NCBI GenBank assembly: GCA_012184525.1
Contig: WOFQ01000069.1
Coordinates: 1 to 64,000 of the forward strand
Length of the DNA stretch: 64,000 bases
Origin: Xenoacremonium recifei
Lineage: Eukaryota; Ascomycota; Sordariomycetes; Hypocreales; Nectriaceae
Direction: 5' to 3'
In this document: piece after piece, positions 10,203 through 21,918 of the stretch
Numbering within the stretch: the first letter of the stretch is position 1
How the letters are laid out: each line of letters starts with the position of its first letter
The notes under the pieces: generated by a model
The model's input: only the letters and a program-made list of their open reading frames with translations
What the model was told of the DNA's origin: nothing
Database searches by the model: none
Translations under genes and position numbers: made by a program

Positions 10203-11254
10203 AGTGTTGGAATGTATTCTAGAGCCTTGGTTGGATAGGTAATAGGGACTGGTTATTCCAAGATAGTAGATGATTGGAGTAAACTATGGCACTCTAGCAG
10301 CAGTGCCCTTGCTCACATTTATATAAGGCCGTCTTCAAGTTGACTCGCCGGTTGTTTGCAGACATCAACGCTCTTCATTTCGTCAAAAACGCCCTCGTGT
10401 CACGTCATAGAACCACGCAATAGTCTGTACGGATCAAGGTCTCTCTCATCTCATGATGGATATATGTTCTTAAAATCGAAGTGACCGGCCGCGAGCCAGT
10501 TCAATCCAGACGAAGCTATACCCCATTGAGCACCAACTCGCGCCGATGCAACTAAGCCTGGCTTCTGAGCGTGCCTTCTTCGGAGATTATCAAATCATCC
10601 GACAAGACGAATTGCGGCAGTGCCTAGAATTTCCTGTGATTGGTGTGCCGCATTGCCGAGCGGCATAATGGACGTGATGGACAGCGAAGGCGTCAGAGAT
10701 CGACCTTTCGGGCCACCTGTTCAGTTTAGCCCACCATTGCATTTCCCTGCAGGACGCGTTACAATCTCGAGTAGTCCATTCAAGTGCCCATAATCGAAGC
10801 CCAAGCAAGGCCCGGATACGCCTTTTTTTCGATGAGGTCATTTATTTCATGGACACCATGGTAATCCACACACACACAGAAAGGTGCGTCGGAATATTGG
10901 GGCCGCTTCAGAGGCGCAGATCTGATCTCCCTAGACAGAAGGATTCCTGTTTGCGTATGAACTCTCGATGTAGGAGTACGTCATCCTGCCTTACGATAAT
11001 GAAGATCCCAGTTCAATCGTCAAGTTAATCGACGAGAAGATGAGATGAGCTGCCTGATAAACGCCTATGCCCCGTGTACGACCACAATGTCAGCCACGAG
11101 TTTTGAACACTTCTAGCGGGCTTTAAAAGGAAATCATCTCCAAATCTAGGTCTCAAGCCTTGTCTCCCATAAAGAAAATTTCCCAATCGAAGCGGAATAA
11201 CATCTTTTTTCTCTTTTTCTTTTTTGAGGCCTTCTATTTTCTCCTGCTGACAAG
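10203..11254. other. Divergent intergenic region
   Basis: Promoters of the secreted protein (leftward) and the unknown protein (rightward). A pyrimidine-rich tract at about 11204-11225 directly precedes the rightward start, as is common in fungal promoters. There is a short CA run near 10868. No gene recognised. Confidence 0.4.
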
Positions 11255-12768
11255 ATGATGACGTTAAGAGGTGTTGGCCATGCCGTGAATTACGCCATTG
11301 GTGCCGCGTCTGAAACCAAACAGTACCTTAAGGAAAAGCGCGAATTGGAAGCAGAAGAATCTGAGCCCAGTGCATCTTCAGCGACTCCACGGACCAGCAC
11401 TGCGCCGAATATTGCTGGCGTGGATGATGTGCAGAAGACTCAATCCGTCCTCAATGTCTCTCACAATGATACTCCCGATGACTCAGATGATTGGGACTGG
11501 GAGCTCGATGAGCACGCGAATGATCTTGCATCCCAGAATCCTGAAGACGAGCCGCCAAGCTATGAGAATTCCACAGTGGTAAGAGAGAACGGCAATGGAT
11601 ACATTGGCAGCAATACTCTGCTTCCAGTGCCAGTGGTCATTCCCCAACGACGTCCGCAGCACAGAACTCGAGGGTATGAATTTGATTTGATTTGATGTCT
11701 TCTATTCTTCTTTATATTAAAGCAAATATAACTGACATAGAACCTAGCTTTGTCCAAGCCTATGCTCCAGTTCTTGGAAAGCATAAAGGTCTTGACGAAC
11801 AGGTCTTTATGAATTTCCTGGCCCAACTCAACAACGCGAGCAAATCGTCTCACGTCTACGATGCAATCAATCTCGCTGCGTTCATCGTCGGGGTTACAAC
11901 TCCACAGGTGATAGGCACGCCTATCAGCTTCGCGGTGTCATTCGCAGCCGGAACTGCCAGGGAGATGCAGCGACGGTGGCAAACCAATACCTTTCTTGAC
12001 ACCGCTAATGAAAGGATTTTCAAGCCTCATGGTCTGTATGCGATGGTTCTGACTTATAAACCCAACCGACAAGACGAACCCGTTGTCCAAGTTGATCTAG
12101 ATCAAGTTGCCGCAACCCGCAATGCTCGTGGCGAGGCATCCGAGAAGAAGAAGGGCTTGCGTTTCAAAGAGACCGAGGCAGGTACATCTCGGGGCGAAAT
12201 GTCGATTCCTCAAGCTGCGCCATTGATATATCCTGCATTGGAGGAAGCACATGAGGCATCGTCTTCAACCCAGGAAGGACCGGACCGCCGCAAATTCATG
12301 TCCTATCGGGCTTATATGGCGGACTACCTCGACCGCCGCCGACAGGCCAAATTTGCAGTAGCGAATCCGAACCATCCATTCTCCCAGATACCTGAGAAGC
12401 CCTTTGCGTCTAATTTCGCAGATCCAAACCACCAGATGTATCATCACGGGCCGATTAACATGGTCACGGGAGGCCACGTTGACTTATGGAAGACTAAACG
12501 GGAGCAACGGGTTGCTCTGGCCGAAAAGCAGGCTGGTCGCCCACTGACAGAGGCCGAGCGAATCCGTGCCAGCTTTGACCGAGGGTTTACAACGCCAGCT
12601 GCGTTTGCTCGGAGACTGATCAGCGAGAATCTTTTGTATCTTGTTATCTGCAATGAGCCGACTGAAGAGCAGATGGAAACAGCTAGGCAGATGATAGACA
12701 AAGCAAAGCAGAAGGGAAAAGTGGATGATAGCCCAGACAGCCGTGACGAGCAAGGATACAACGTGTGA
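11255..12768 (+). CDS. Uncharacterised fungal protein with a Gly/Ala-rich hydrophobic segment
   Basis: Two exons, 11255-11673 and 11748-12768, give 479 aa. I do not recognise a named domain. The N-terminal third is acidic and Ser/Pro-rich and looks disordered (SDDWDWELDEH). Exon 2 opens with a better-ordered block, FVQAYAPVLGKHKGLDEQVF, then a hydrophobic Gly/Ala-rich stretch (AAFIVGVTTPQVIGTPISF and onwards) that could be membrane-embedded, and a charged C-terminal half with an RRRQAKF cluster. The layout recalls a family of fungal proteins of unknown function; I give no role. The second AG at 11746-11747 was chosen as acceptor because the first one leads into a stop. Confidence 0.75.
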
Positions 12769-13119
12769 TGGGGGCGTGAAGCTATGAGTATTGTCGGAAG
12801 AATGGTACTTGAAACTAGCCGTACCTTATATAATTAATTCCCTTTCCATTGCCCATTAGTTAGGACATATAAATGAGACGGTTTGCATAGACACAAGTAA
12901 GAATCCAGTGTGACTCTACATCTTCGCTTTATAGCCCTGGTTGCATTTAGAGTTCTGGTTACTAAATTGCTCTGCAAGAACCTCACGACTGCCTCCCTCC
13001 TGTACTCTCACGGTCATGGACCAGCAACTCAGGATGGTTTTGGATTCTACGAGTTTCGGGCGCGTTTCTCTTCAACTGTCCCCACTACGGACTGCTCTAA
13101 CAAAGTTCCTAAACATCCC
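12769..13119. other. Convergent intergenic region
   Basis: Spacer of 351 bp between two 3' ends; AT-rich first half, no gene or structure seen. Confidence 0.4.
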
Positions 13120-14698
13120 TTACGACTTCTTGAAATATAGAATTTGCGTATTGCAGAAGGCAAGAAGACCACCCTTGCCCAGTTCTAGCCCAATGCCGCT
13201 TTCCTTGTGCCCTCCATAAGGGATGTGTGGCCGTAAAGCAAAGTGATCATTCACCCAGACCGATCCTGCTTCCAGCTCGCTCGCCATACGGCTTGCCTGA
13301 TCAATATCATTCGACCACACCGAGGCTCCCAGTCCCATTCGAGTCCCGTTGGCACGTGCAAGCACATCGGCCTCGTCAGTCCATGATAGCAATGGCACAA
13401 TAGGACCGAAAGGCTCTTCTTGGACAATTCTACTGTCTTCCGGAGGGTTATCGATTATCGTTGGGTTGATAAAAAACCCCGCCTTTTCCTGGGCAGGCTT
13501 CCCTGTTGCAATCTTCAGTTGTTTCTTCTGCGCATCTGATACGAAACCTTTTACTCGCTCATACTGAGTTATATTTTGGATAGGCCCCATGAAAACGTCT
13601 TCTTCATTCCCCTCGCCCACCTTGAGCGACTCAGAATAACCCTTTATAGCCTCGCGAAACTTCTCATAGATATCCGCGTGAACATATACGCGCTTGATGG
13701 CCAGACAGATCTGGCCCGAGTTGAGGAAGCAGAGATTTCCAATCTAGGTGATGGTGAGCTGATCCAGTGATACAAATCTTGATGGGAGATGGGCCTAACC
13801 TTTTCAGCAGTCTCCTTGATATTCACATCCTTACAAACAATAGCCGGGTCGTTGCCCCCCAGTTCCAACGTGAGACGTTTCATTGTATTTGCGGCCGACT
13901 GCATGATCATCTTTCCCACACGTGTAGAGCCGGTAAATGAGATCTTTTGGGGGCCAGGGTGCGAAGAAAGCCAAGGCCCCAGTTCATCGTCGCCGCTCAG
14001 AACTTGGACAACACCAGGCGGAAAGAAACTCTGAGCGATCTCACCAAGCTTGAGAGCGCAATAAGGAGTGAAAGGTGATGGTTTAATGATGATGGGGTTA
14101 CCTGCCAAAGTTGCAGGTCCCAACTTGCCACATGCAAGCGATAAAGGGTAATTCCAAGGAATTATTCCCACAGACACTCCGATTGGCGTATAACGGCGAA
14201 TTATTTTTGTTTGGTCGTCCTCGTCCATCACCTCATCTGCGAGATCGAGACGACAAAACGCTTCCAGCCACGCTACAGCACTGCGAACCTCAAGTACAGC
14301 GCGCATCATCTGGACATTGAAGTCAGCAATCTGCATGTTCCAGAAACATCAAGCTTCAAAATTACTGGTTTTCCCTGCTCCATCACGAGAAGCCTTGCTA
14401 GCTCCTCCTCATTCTGGGTTAGGGCATTGGCAAACGCGAGCAAGCAATCTCTGCGGTCCGAGAATGGGGTTCTGGCCCAACTTTTAAAGGCACTCTCTGC
14501 TGCTGAAACTGCCTGGTTCACATCTTCAATCGTTGAGAGAGGCACCGGAGGATTCGCGAGCCCAGTAGCGGGGTTAGTTCCGAATCTTGTCTTCTCGGTG
14601 AGGGTCAGGTTCCCATTGATCGTATTCCTGAAGTTTTCGAACATATTGATCTTTGTCGCGCGCTCGCTAGCAGATACAGCAATTGTCGCGGTCGCCAT
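13120..14698 (-). CDS. NAD(P)-dependent aldehyde dehydrogenase
   Basis: Three exons, 14366-14698, 13800-14309 and 13120-13743, give 488 aa, the usual ALDH length. The substrate-channel and cofactor marks are all present: IPWNYPL, the Rossmann FTGSTRVGK, the general-base Glu in LELGGNDPAIV, the catalytic Cys in NSGQIC, and EEPFGPIVP near the end. ALDHs oxidise aldehydes to acids; the GGND form of the Glu motif is frequent in enzymes for amino- or semialdehydes, but substrate cannot be assigned. The acceptor at 14310 was chosen because it restores the standard six-residue spacing from GKP to EV. A second ATG at 14644 (MFENF) could also be the start. It shares a 507-bp divergent promoter with the DUF1989/deacetylase gene, which suggests a shared pathway. 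Confidence 0.88.
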
Positions 14699-15205
14699 AA
14701 TCACTGTACTAGGAACTAAAGTCTGGATCAACAGAATATACGACGCTCATGAAACGGTCGAGAAGTGTTACCCTAGACCTTTTGAGGGCTTTTGTATGCG
14801 CTGGACCGCAAGACTACAGACCAAGACGAGTTTATGTTAAATCAACACCCGCGCGCATTCGCAAATCTTCTCAATTGTGTGGAAGATATGGATAGCTAAC
14901 CCGAAAGGATTCTAGACCGGTGTCGGCGTATGAAACCTCGACTCCCGGCCAACTCTTCGTCGGCCGTGCTAGCGGCCAACCCGCAGACAGGATCCACCAT
15001 AATCCGCCGAGTTGGACGATTGCCAGAGGGACAGGCACTGTACAGGCATTCTGACATCAAGTTGGTATTTGAGTCTCTCCAACGTTTTCAGCTGAATAGT
15101 CCTTCTCTCGAATCAAATTGAAGCACTAGTCTGATCCCTCGAGCTTCAGCTGGCGGTGAACAACATATTTCAATATTCTCTTTTATCCTGGACATATCGA
15201 CAATC
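14699..15205. promoter_or_regulatory. Shared divergent promoter (aldehyde dehydrogenase / DUF1989-deacetylase)
   Basis: The two start codons are 507 bp apart and face away from each other. Around 14945-14978 the sequence CGGCC occurs three times within about 35 bp, twice as CGGCCAA. CGG half-sites are what Zn2Cys6 regulators bind, and such a gene lies nearby at 19280-21918. Regulatory use is inferred. Confidence 0.35.
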
Positions 15206-16988
15206 ATGCCTCTCATTCCTGCTCGCAAAGCAGTAGCCTTTAAGCTTGATGCTGGCCAGAGGGTGAAGATCATCAATTCGTTTGGGAAACAAGTTCTTGA
15301 CTTCTGGGCCTTTAACCCAGTTGATCCTCATGACTTTCTATCTATGGTCCATTGTCGGACCATTCTCCGAAAGGTCTCGCTAGCTACAGGGGATAAGCTT
15401 TACAGCACAAGAAGGAAGCCGATTTTGACCCTGGCCGAGGACACTACTCCTGGCGTACATGACATGATCTGGTCTGCTTGTGATGCCGAGAGATATCGTA
15501 TGCAGGGATTTCAGGGCTACCACGATAACTGCACTGACAACATGCACAAAGTGAGTACAAATTCGACCTAAACTACGATGCATCGATTTATTGCAATCAA
15601 GAAGATGGCCAGAGATGAGAAATGCCTGGCGAATTTTCTCCCTTATCCATCGCTGATTGTAGACACTATTGTTATAGTAGAATTAACGACGATGAGCAGG
15701 CATTGAACGACTCATTTCCCGATTTCAAAATCGCGGATGATTGGGTTCCAGACCCTCTCAATTTGTTTATGAACATCCCTATTGATCACCACGGCGGTAT
15801 AGTCATTCGGCCTCCAACCAGTGAAAAGGGGCAGTACGTGATCTTTCAAGCCGAGACGGATCTCATCATAGTCATGAGCTCTTGTCCGCAGGATCTTGAG
15901 CCTGTGAACAACGGCATGCCGGCGGATTGCGAATATCAGCTGCTTGATACAACAGAATCTCTTATTTCGACAGCGGTGACACATGCCCCTTCTCGGAAAG
16001 TTAAAATCGCTCTCTCCGTTGACTTTGACGCCGTTTCACATTGGCTTGGGACGGGTTGCCACAAAGACAATAATATGGCTGATTACAGTTCTGGTATTTT
16101 CGCTGGCCAAGTCGGCGCTTATCGACTTCTTGATTTGTTTAAGAAGCATGGCATAGCAGACAAGATGACATGGTTCATCCCGGGCCATACCACTGAAACA
16201 TTCCCTGAAGCTGCAAAAGCCGTATTGCAAGCTGGGGCGGAGATTGCTCTGCATGGCTATGCTCACGAGGGCATTTATCAGATGACCGAAGAACAGGAAA
16301 CTGAAGTTCTGCTCAAATGGTAAGACTCCGAGTCCTAAGTAGTCTCCACAGACCCAATCGACCTTAACTAACGGAACCACTTCGTAGCATTGATGTTGCT
16401 ACCAAATTGACCGGCCGAAAGCCTCGAGGATATCGTGCCCCTATGTACACCATAAGAGAGACAACCGTGAAGCTTCTCCGAGAGCACGGATTCCTCTATG
16501 ATTCTTCCCTAATGCATCATGATTCCCAGCCATACTTTACTCCGAGCGATCCTCCGATCAAATCAATCGATTGGTCCAAGCCTGCGTCATCCTGGCTCGA
16601 ACCGTCGGAGATCGCATCACAAAAATATCCGGAAGGGCAACATCCATTGGTAGAGCTCCCCTGCGGATGGTATAATGAGGATATGATGCCAATGATGTAC
16701 CTGCCTCATCTCGCAAACAGTATGGGTTACGTATCGACTCAGGTCGTAGAGCAGATGTGGAAGGACAAATTCATGTGGCTCTGGGAGAATGGAAAGAAGG
16801 AAGGGAACGAATCCGCCGATTTCATATTTCCTATTCTTGTACATCCCGATGTTACTGGCCTCGCTCATATCATCCCGATGGTGGATCGCTTCATTGGTTG
16901 GCTACGGGGTTTCGGGGACTCGGTCCAGTTCTGCAAGTGTGAAGATATTGCAACTGCCTGGTTAGCAACTCAGAAGCCGGGCAACTGA
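15206..16988 (+). CDS. DUF1989 (urea-carboxylase-associated) - polysaccharide-deacetylase fusion
   Basis: Three exons, 15206-15550, 15700-16319 and 16388-16988, give 521 aa. Residues 1 to about 205 match DUF1989, the urea-carboxylase-associated family: GKQVLDFWAF, the metal-site region GYHDNCTDNMHK, and PDPLNLFMNIP. From about residue 215 a NodB/polysaccharide-deacetylase domain begins: LSVDFDAVSHWL holds the catalytic and metal aspartates, LHGYAHE (near 299) the metal histidines, and RGYRAPMYT (near 337) motif 3. This deacetylase type is close to PuuE-like allantoinases, which open the allantoin ring, rather than to chitin deacetylases; no signal peptide is present. The fusion, followed by an M20 carbamoyl-amide hydrolase, suggests breakdown of a ureide or hydantoin. 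Intron 1 is long (149 nt); its acceptor was fixed by the DNMHK-ALND join. Confidence 0.85.
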
Positions 16989-17446
16989 AAACTCCGAGAG
17001 AAAAGTATTGGCTTACAATGTCGCATCCTCATCGGCCTCTTGATTGCCTTTGGTTTTATTAAATTAAGAAGTTCACCATACGACAAATTTTCTTAATGGA
17101 AGCCCAGCGTGTATACAGTTTTGGAACTTGAAAGATCTCAGGCGTGATATTCTGGGACAACGCGGGTTTCCGAGCTGTCATTTGATCTATCCTTCAACTT
17201 GGAAAACTTGTCCTCTCCAGTCCAGACTCTTGTTGAGATAAGGAGGTACTCTAGTTTGATTTCGAGACTAAGGCGATGGGTTACCCCGTAATAAATGCCC
17301 GGAGTTCCAAGGTCGGGCGATGCGAGTACGTTCTAGCGCTCTGACAATCCGATAGGCCAAATTACGCCGTGAACAAGCAAATTGCATTGCCCGGATCCAC
17401 CACTTTTGGCCTTGTCCTTAGGGCCAGCTAGTCTCCGCACGGGGAA
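16989..17446. other. Intergenic region between two head-to-tail genes
   Basis: Promoter space of the M20 hydrolase. It holds one AGATAAG at 17236-17242, which fits the nitrogen GATA factor consensus HGATAR, but such sites are frequent by chance. Confidence 0.35.
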
Positions 17447-19113
17447 ATGCTGATACGTAGAGGATGGTTTGTCTTTCAATTTGTAGTTATCACTTATCAC
17501 GTAGCCATGTACCTTTCTACCGCCAGGCTGAGCTCGACGAGAAGACCTCGCCTTTCTTCAATTCAATACAACACCTTCCTTCCGTCTCAGCTTGCGTTGC
17601 TCACAAAAGATTGCTTCGGAATGACTATCAGAGGTTTGACTGGCGTAATCGCTCGTCCGCCGAGCTGGGAAGCTCTCCGGATTAATGGCTCACGATTGAT
17701 GCAATCAATACACTTGACCTGCGAATTCGGCCAAGCCCATCGATATGGGAAGTGAGTTAGCCCAGAGTGGACGATCCGGTCAAGAGGCTCAACACGGGGT
17801 TATAGGCATCCTACTGAGACAGGCATGGCACGACTCGCGCTCAACGACGACGATGCAAAAGTACGGAAGTGGTTTGTCGAACAAGTACAAGCGATTGGCT
17901 GCAAAGTGACAATTGACCAGATGGGCAACATTTTTGCCGTTCGTCCAGGAAAGTTCAATGGCGCAGCACCAGTGTACATGGGCTCACACCTTGATACTCA
18001 GCCTACTGGTGGACGATATGATGGCATTCTAGGTGTTTTGGCTGGCCTTGAAGTGCTCAGGACGATTCACGAGAATAGCTATGTCACCGAAGGACCTGTG
18101 GGTGTTATCAACTGGACGAAGTAAGTAACACAACCATCCTCTTCGCCCCCGTAACTATTGGCACCTAACTTCTCGATAGTGAAGAGGGTGCCCGGTTTCC
18201 TATGGTCACCATGTCCTCGGGCGTCTGGTCAGGATCAGTCCCTTTGGACTCCGCCTGGAATTGTGAAGAAGTTGCGTCTTCTGCAAAAGGATCGCCGCGA
18301 ACTGTCAAGCAGGAACTGGATCGCATTGGCTTTCTGGGCACCATGCCTGCTTCGTACAAATCTCAACCTATTGGTGCTCATTTTGAACTGCACATCGAAC
18401 AAGGTCCTATTTTGGAAGATGAGGGCCGCAAAGTTGGGATAGTTCAGGGTGCTCAGGCCTATAACTGGTATGAGATTGAAGTTAAGGGGAAGGACAGACA
18501 CGCTGGCACAACCCCAATGGCTGCTCGGAGGGATGCTATGCTAGCTGCAGCTAAGATGATAGTGTCGTCGAACAATATCGCCAGAGACTTCGATGGCGTG
18601 ATCACAACCGGGATCCTGCGGATGGAACCCGGGAGCGTAAACACCATCCCTCATACTGTTCGGTTTACCTTGGACGTTCGACATCCTAACGACGAAACTC
18701 TCACAGAGATGGTGGTAAGATGTCGCGAAGCATTTACAAGGATCGCCCAGCAGGACTCTGAGCTTGGAGTGCAAGTGAAATGGACGACATTAACAGAGAA
18801 TGCGGCAGTCAATTTCCACCCGGACTGCATCAAGGTCATCGAGGAGTCAGCAGAGGATGTTTGTTCGGAACTACCTGGCGCCAATAAGACACAAAAGCTC
18901 TGGAGGCACATGATGAGCGGCGCAGGACATGACACTTGCAACGTGAGCAGAAGATCCCCTTCTGCGATGATTTTCGCACCAACTAGAAACGGGATGAGCC
19001 ACACACCGGATGAGTATTGCAGCCCGGAAGATTGTATTATCGGCGCACAGGTCTTACTGGGTGCTGTTATTCGATATGACATCCTGAGACATGAGCGGCA
19101 AGAAAGTGCGTGA
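17447..19113 (+). CDS. M20-family Zn amidohydrolase (N-carbamoyl-amino-acid hydrolase / allantoate amidohydrolase type)
   Basis: Three exons, 17447-17751, 17806-18120 and 18180-19113, give 517 aa as modelled. The metal site of the hydantoinase/carbamoylase branch is complete: MGSHLDTQPTGGRYDG, then NWTNEEGARF across the second intron, HIEQGP, DVRHP, and SGAGHDT near the end. The family removes the carbamoyl or ureido group from N-carbamoyl amino acids, beta-ureidopropionate or allantoate. The core begins near residue 80 (SWEALRINGSRLMQS). The first 60-70 residues are not family-like, and the true start may be the ATG at 17507 or 17621; an added targeting peptide is also possible. It follows the DUF1989/deacetylase gene on the same strand, so the two may act in sequence. 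Confidence 0.85.
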
Positions 19114-19279
19114 TTACGTGACGGGGAGACGAAAACTATTAGGAATTCACAAATATTTGCCGGCGAGGAAGATTGAAAGGTAAATAGTTCAGGATCAGCA
19201 AAGAGGTCGGAGTGGATTCTTCTCAGACAAGCCAACGAATTCCATATGATAGGAGAAGGATATGGTATAATTCGCAACT

Positions 19280-21918
19280 TTAGACATCTCCAGATACTTG
19301 AGAATCCTTCTCCTGACAGAGTATGACAGCTGGACTTTCAGGTCCTACACCGTGAACAATAGTTGATAATCCTTTCCAGCAAATAGCTCCCAGTCTCATG
19401 GCAGCCAGGCGGGCAAGCGGCCATGCTCGCGCTTGTAGTCGAAGCGTGTCTCTCCAGTCACTCAGAAGTGCTTTGTTTTTAACCGCCATCTCCCTCGTCG
19501 GAGAATGAGCCAAATTCAACAGGATAAAGGTCGAAAAAGAACACAGTTGGTAACGAACGTCTGAACGGTCAAGGGTCAGCTCAGTGCAGTATCATGTAAG
19601 AGGATCAGAGAGCGTTTCAGTTATCAGAAAATAGAAACAAAAACTTCAACTCACGTGGCGGCCAGAAGCTAGCGAAATGCTTTGAGCGAAGCGAGGCTAC
19701 CACTTCCGTTGCAACCTTAGCACATGTGTAGCAGTTCTCGAAAATCATCGAGACCGGCTCACCAGCACTTTCAGCAACTGCGACAGCCTGACCAAACAAT
19801 GGTCGCAGAATGGCGCGGAATATCAGAATTTCCAGAGACAAATGCGAAAGACGCAACGTGACACTGTCTTCAAAGTCCCCTTCCCCGAGTTCCGAGATTG
19901 GCGTCGCGAGAAGTGACATTGTCTGCCTCCAGCTCTCAATACGTGTCCGTAGAGGCTGGGCTCGGTTTAACAGATCATTTAAGACAAGAGGTCCTCTGTT
20001 ACCTTTGACTGTGCTATAGTTGAGTTGAGCTATTCAGCATCGCCGGATAGAGCGTGATATGGTATTGTAGCAGTGACTTACTAGAACTCCTTCAATACAT
20101 CCGCAGCAATCATACTCAACTCGGTCTGGGCCAAGCAGATTGGTATTTGCTTTTTGATTAAGTCACGGATAACATTGTCCTCGCAGTCGTCATCGAAATC
20201 ATCACCAACCAACTTGGAGACATCCCAATTGTCGTCGTTAAGATGCGACGGTCTGCCGCAACCAATTGCCTGCCATATATGTGTCGAAAAGGTAAGCCAC
20301 CAGAGCCTCCTCCTCAGCTTGATCTCCTTTTGGGGAAGACGCCACCCGAGAGGATCCAGATTCAAGCCCAGGTTTTCAGCAATGGCCAGCGCCGAGCAAG
20401 ATAACGACCAGAAGCTTGGCGGCTCAGCTACGACATAGCTCTGTGGCGGTTGTTGTAGTAGAAGTAGGCAAAGTTGTAACAGTGAGAGGTGAGAAAGGCG
20501 GCTAGATCGCTGGAAGCTTCGATGCGCGATAGTCCAAAGTTCCCCGGCCGGTATCTCTCGGTAGCCTTTTGAGACACTCAGCTCGTCATCAAAGAAGATA
20601 AAGGGCGATGCCAAGGCGCAAATGGCACTTCGAATTCCGACAGGTAAGAGGTCACGTTTCGGTCTGCACTTATACGAGAGATCAGACAGACAAAGCACAG
20701 GGTATCTGGGATGGACGAAATGAACGTAGCTACATCCGTCAGCTAGCACTTGACGTCCGTATATATAGGACTTACAGCTTTATCAGGCGAAGTTCCAACT
20801 CCGGAGGCACAAGTTTCTCCAAGAGAGTTGAATCGTCTTGTTCAGTGCAATGCCCCGAGAATAAGGATTCGGCAGCTTTCATATCGTCCTTCCAGATCTC
20901 CTCATCGACCATGACAAATTGAATGGGCAGAGATCCATTCAGCCGAGACACTTGGTTTAATGATGCAGGACTGTGATGACTCTGCTCATCGGCATCGCTC
21001 GAGATCGTACGGAAATGGAGCCGGAACATGCGGAATGTGTCGTACATGTCATATACGTAGTGACGAAGAAGGTAAGGGTCAGACTCGCAGGTCAACCCGA
21101 TCAACTGGCTTGAGTGACCTTCTCTGGAGTCCAAAGAGAACATTTCAGACCACTGCGAAGCACCACTTTTGTCTGTGCTTGAAGTGATAAGAGGGGTTTG
21201 ATGTGTGAAGGCGTTGAACCCATCGCTCATGACACTATCAGCATCCTGGCTACTCAAAGGTCCGTTCAAGTGACTATCGCGTTCAGAAGCAGTAGACGGA
21301 GAGCAATTGGAGGGGTTGTTTGCTTGAGTAGTCTGAAGTAGTGTTGTTTCTTCAGGGGCAGCGAGGTTGGATGAGAAATGATGCTCATTTTCCGCAGCGA
21401 AGTGAGCATGGAAGTCACCATCGTCTTGCGTCGCTAAACCTATATTTACGACCGGTTAGCTCAGCTATTCTCAGGTTCATACAAGAAAGCATACCTGGGG
21501 GCAAGTCTATTGGTGGCCAGTCCAAGCTATGCGGCGCCGTAGGTGGTTGCCGGCTTGCCTCGTCCAAGGGAAACCAGAAGGACGGCGACTCCATGAAAAT
21601 ATGAGGGTCAGGATTCTGAGATAATGGTATCCCCATATGCGCAGGCTCATGTTGTCGGTTGCTAACTTCAAAATGGGTTGCGCTAGCATGGCTTATGTTC
21701 TCCTCATTGGCAAACGTGCGATACCTTCGCTTCAGAGGCTCCAGAACGAACGTGCATTGGCGGCGGAGTTTCCGGCAAGGCTCGCAAGCAGCATCCTTCT
21801 CCTGCAGCTTACACTGGATCTTGCGGGATCGGCATAGGTCGCATGGCCTTTGTTTCTTCGAGCGATACTTGCGCCCTCGGCTTTCAGGTTGAGCGTCTCC
21901 TAACATGGGCGTAGGCAT
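19280..21918 (-). CDS. Zn2Cys6 transcription factor with fungal-specific domain
   Basis: Five exons on the minus strand: 21495-21918, 20776-21439, 20082-20729, 19655-20013 and 19280-19560, giving 791 aa. The DNA-binding cluster is CDLCRSRKIQC, then CEPCRKLRRQC, followed by the basic linker LEPLKRRYR. The middle homology region carries LIKLYVHFVHPRYPVL and later LGLNLDP, RRRLWWLTF and IGCGRP, all standard marks of the Fungal_trans domain. The third acceptor (20730) was picked because it gives the conserved YVHFVHPRYP block. It converges with the M20 hydrolase and is the only regulator in the 13-22 kb group, so it is the likely local regulator. The target pathway is not readable from the protein. 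Confidence 0.87.

Noticed and set aside
10590..10841. 83-codon minus-strand ORF between divergent genes
   Set aside because: Arg/Trp/Cys-rich composition without motif; looks like chance reading of promoter DNA.
18651..19277. 208-codon minus-strand ORF
   Set aside because: Antisense to the last exon of the M20 hydrolase, whose metal-binding motifs are intact.
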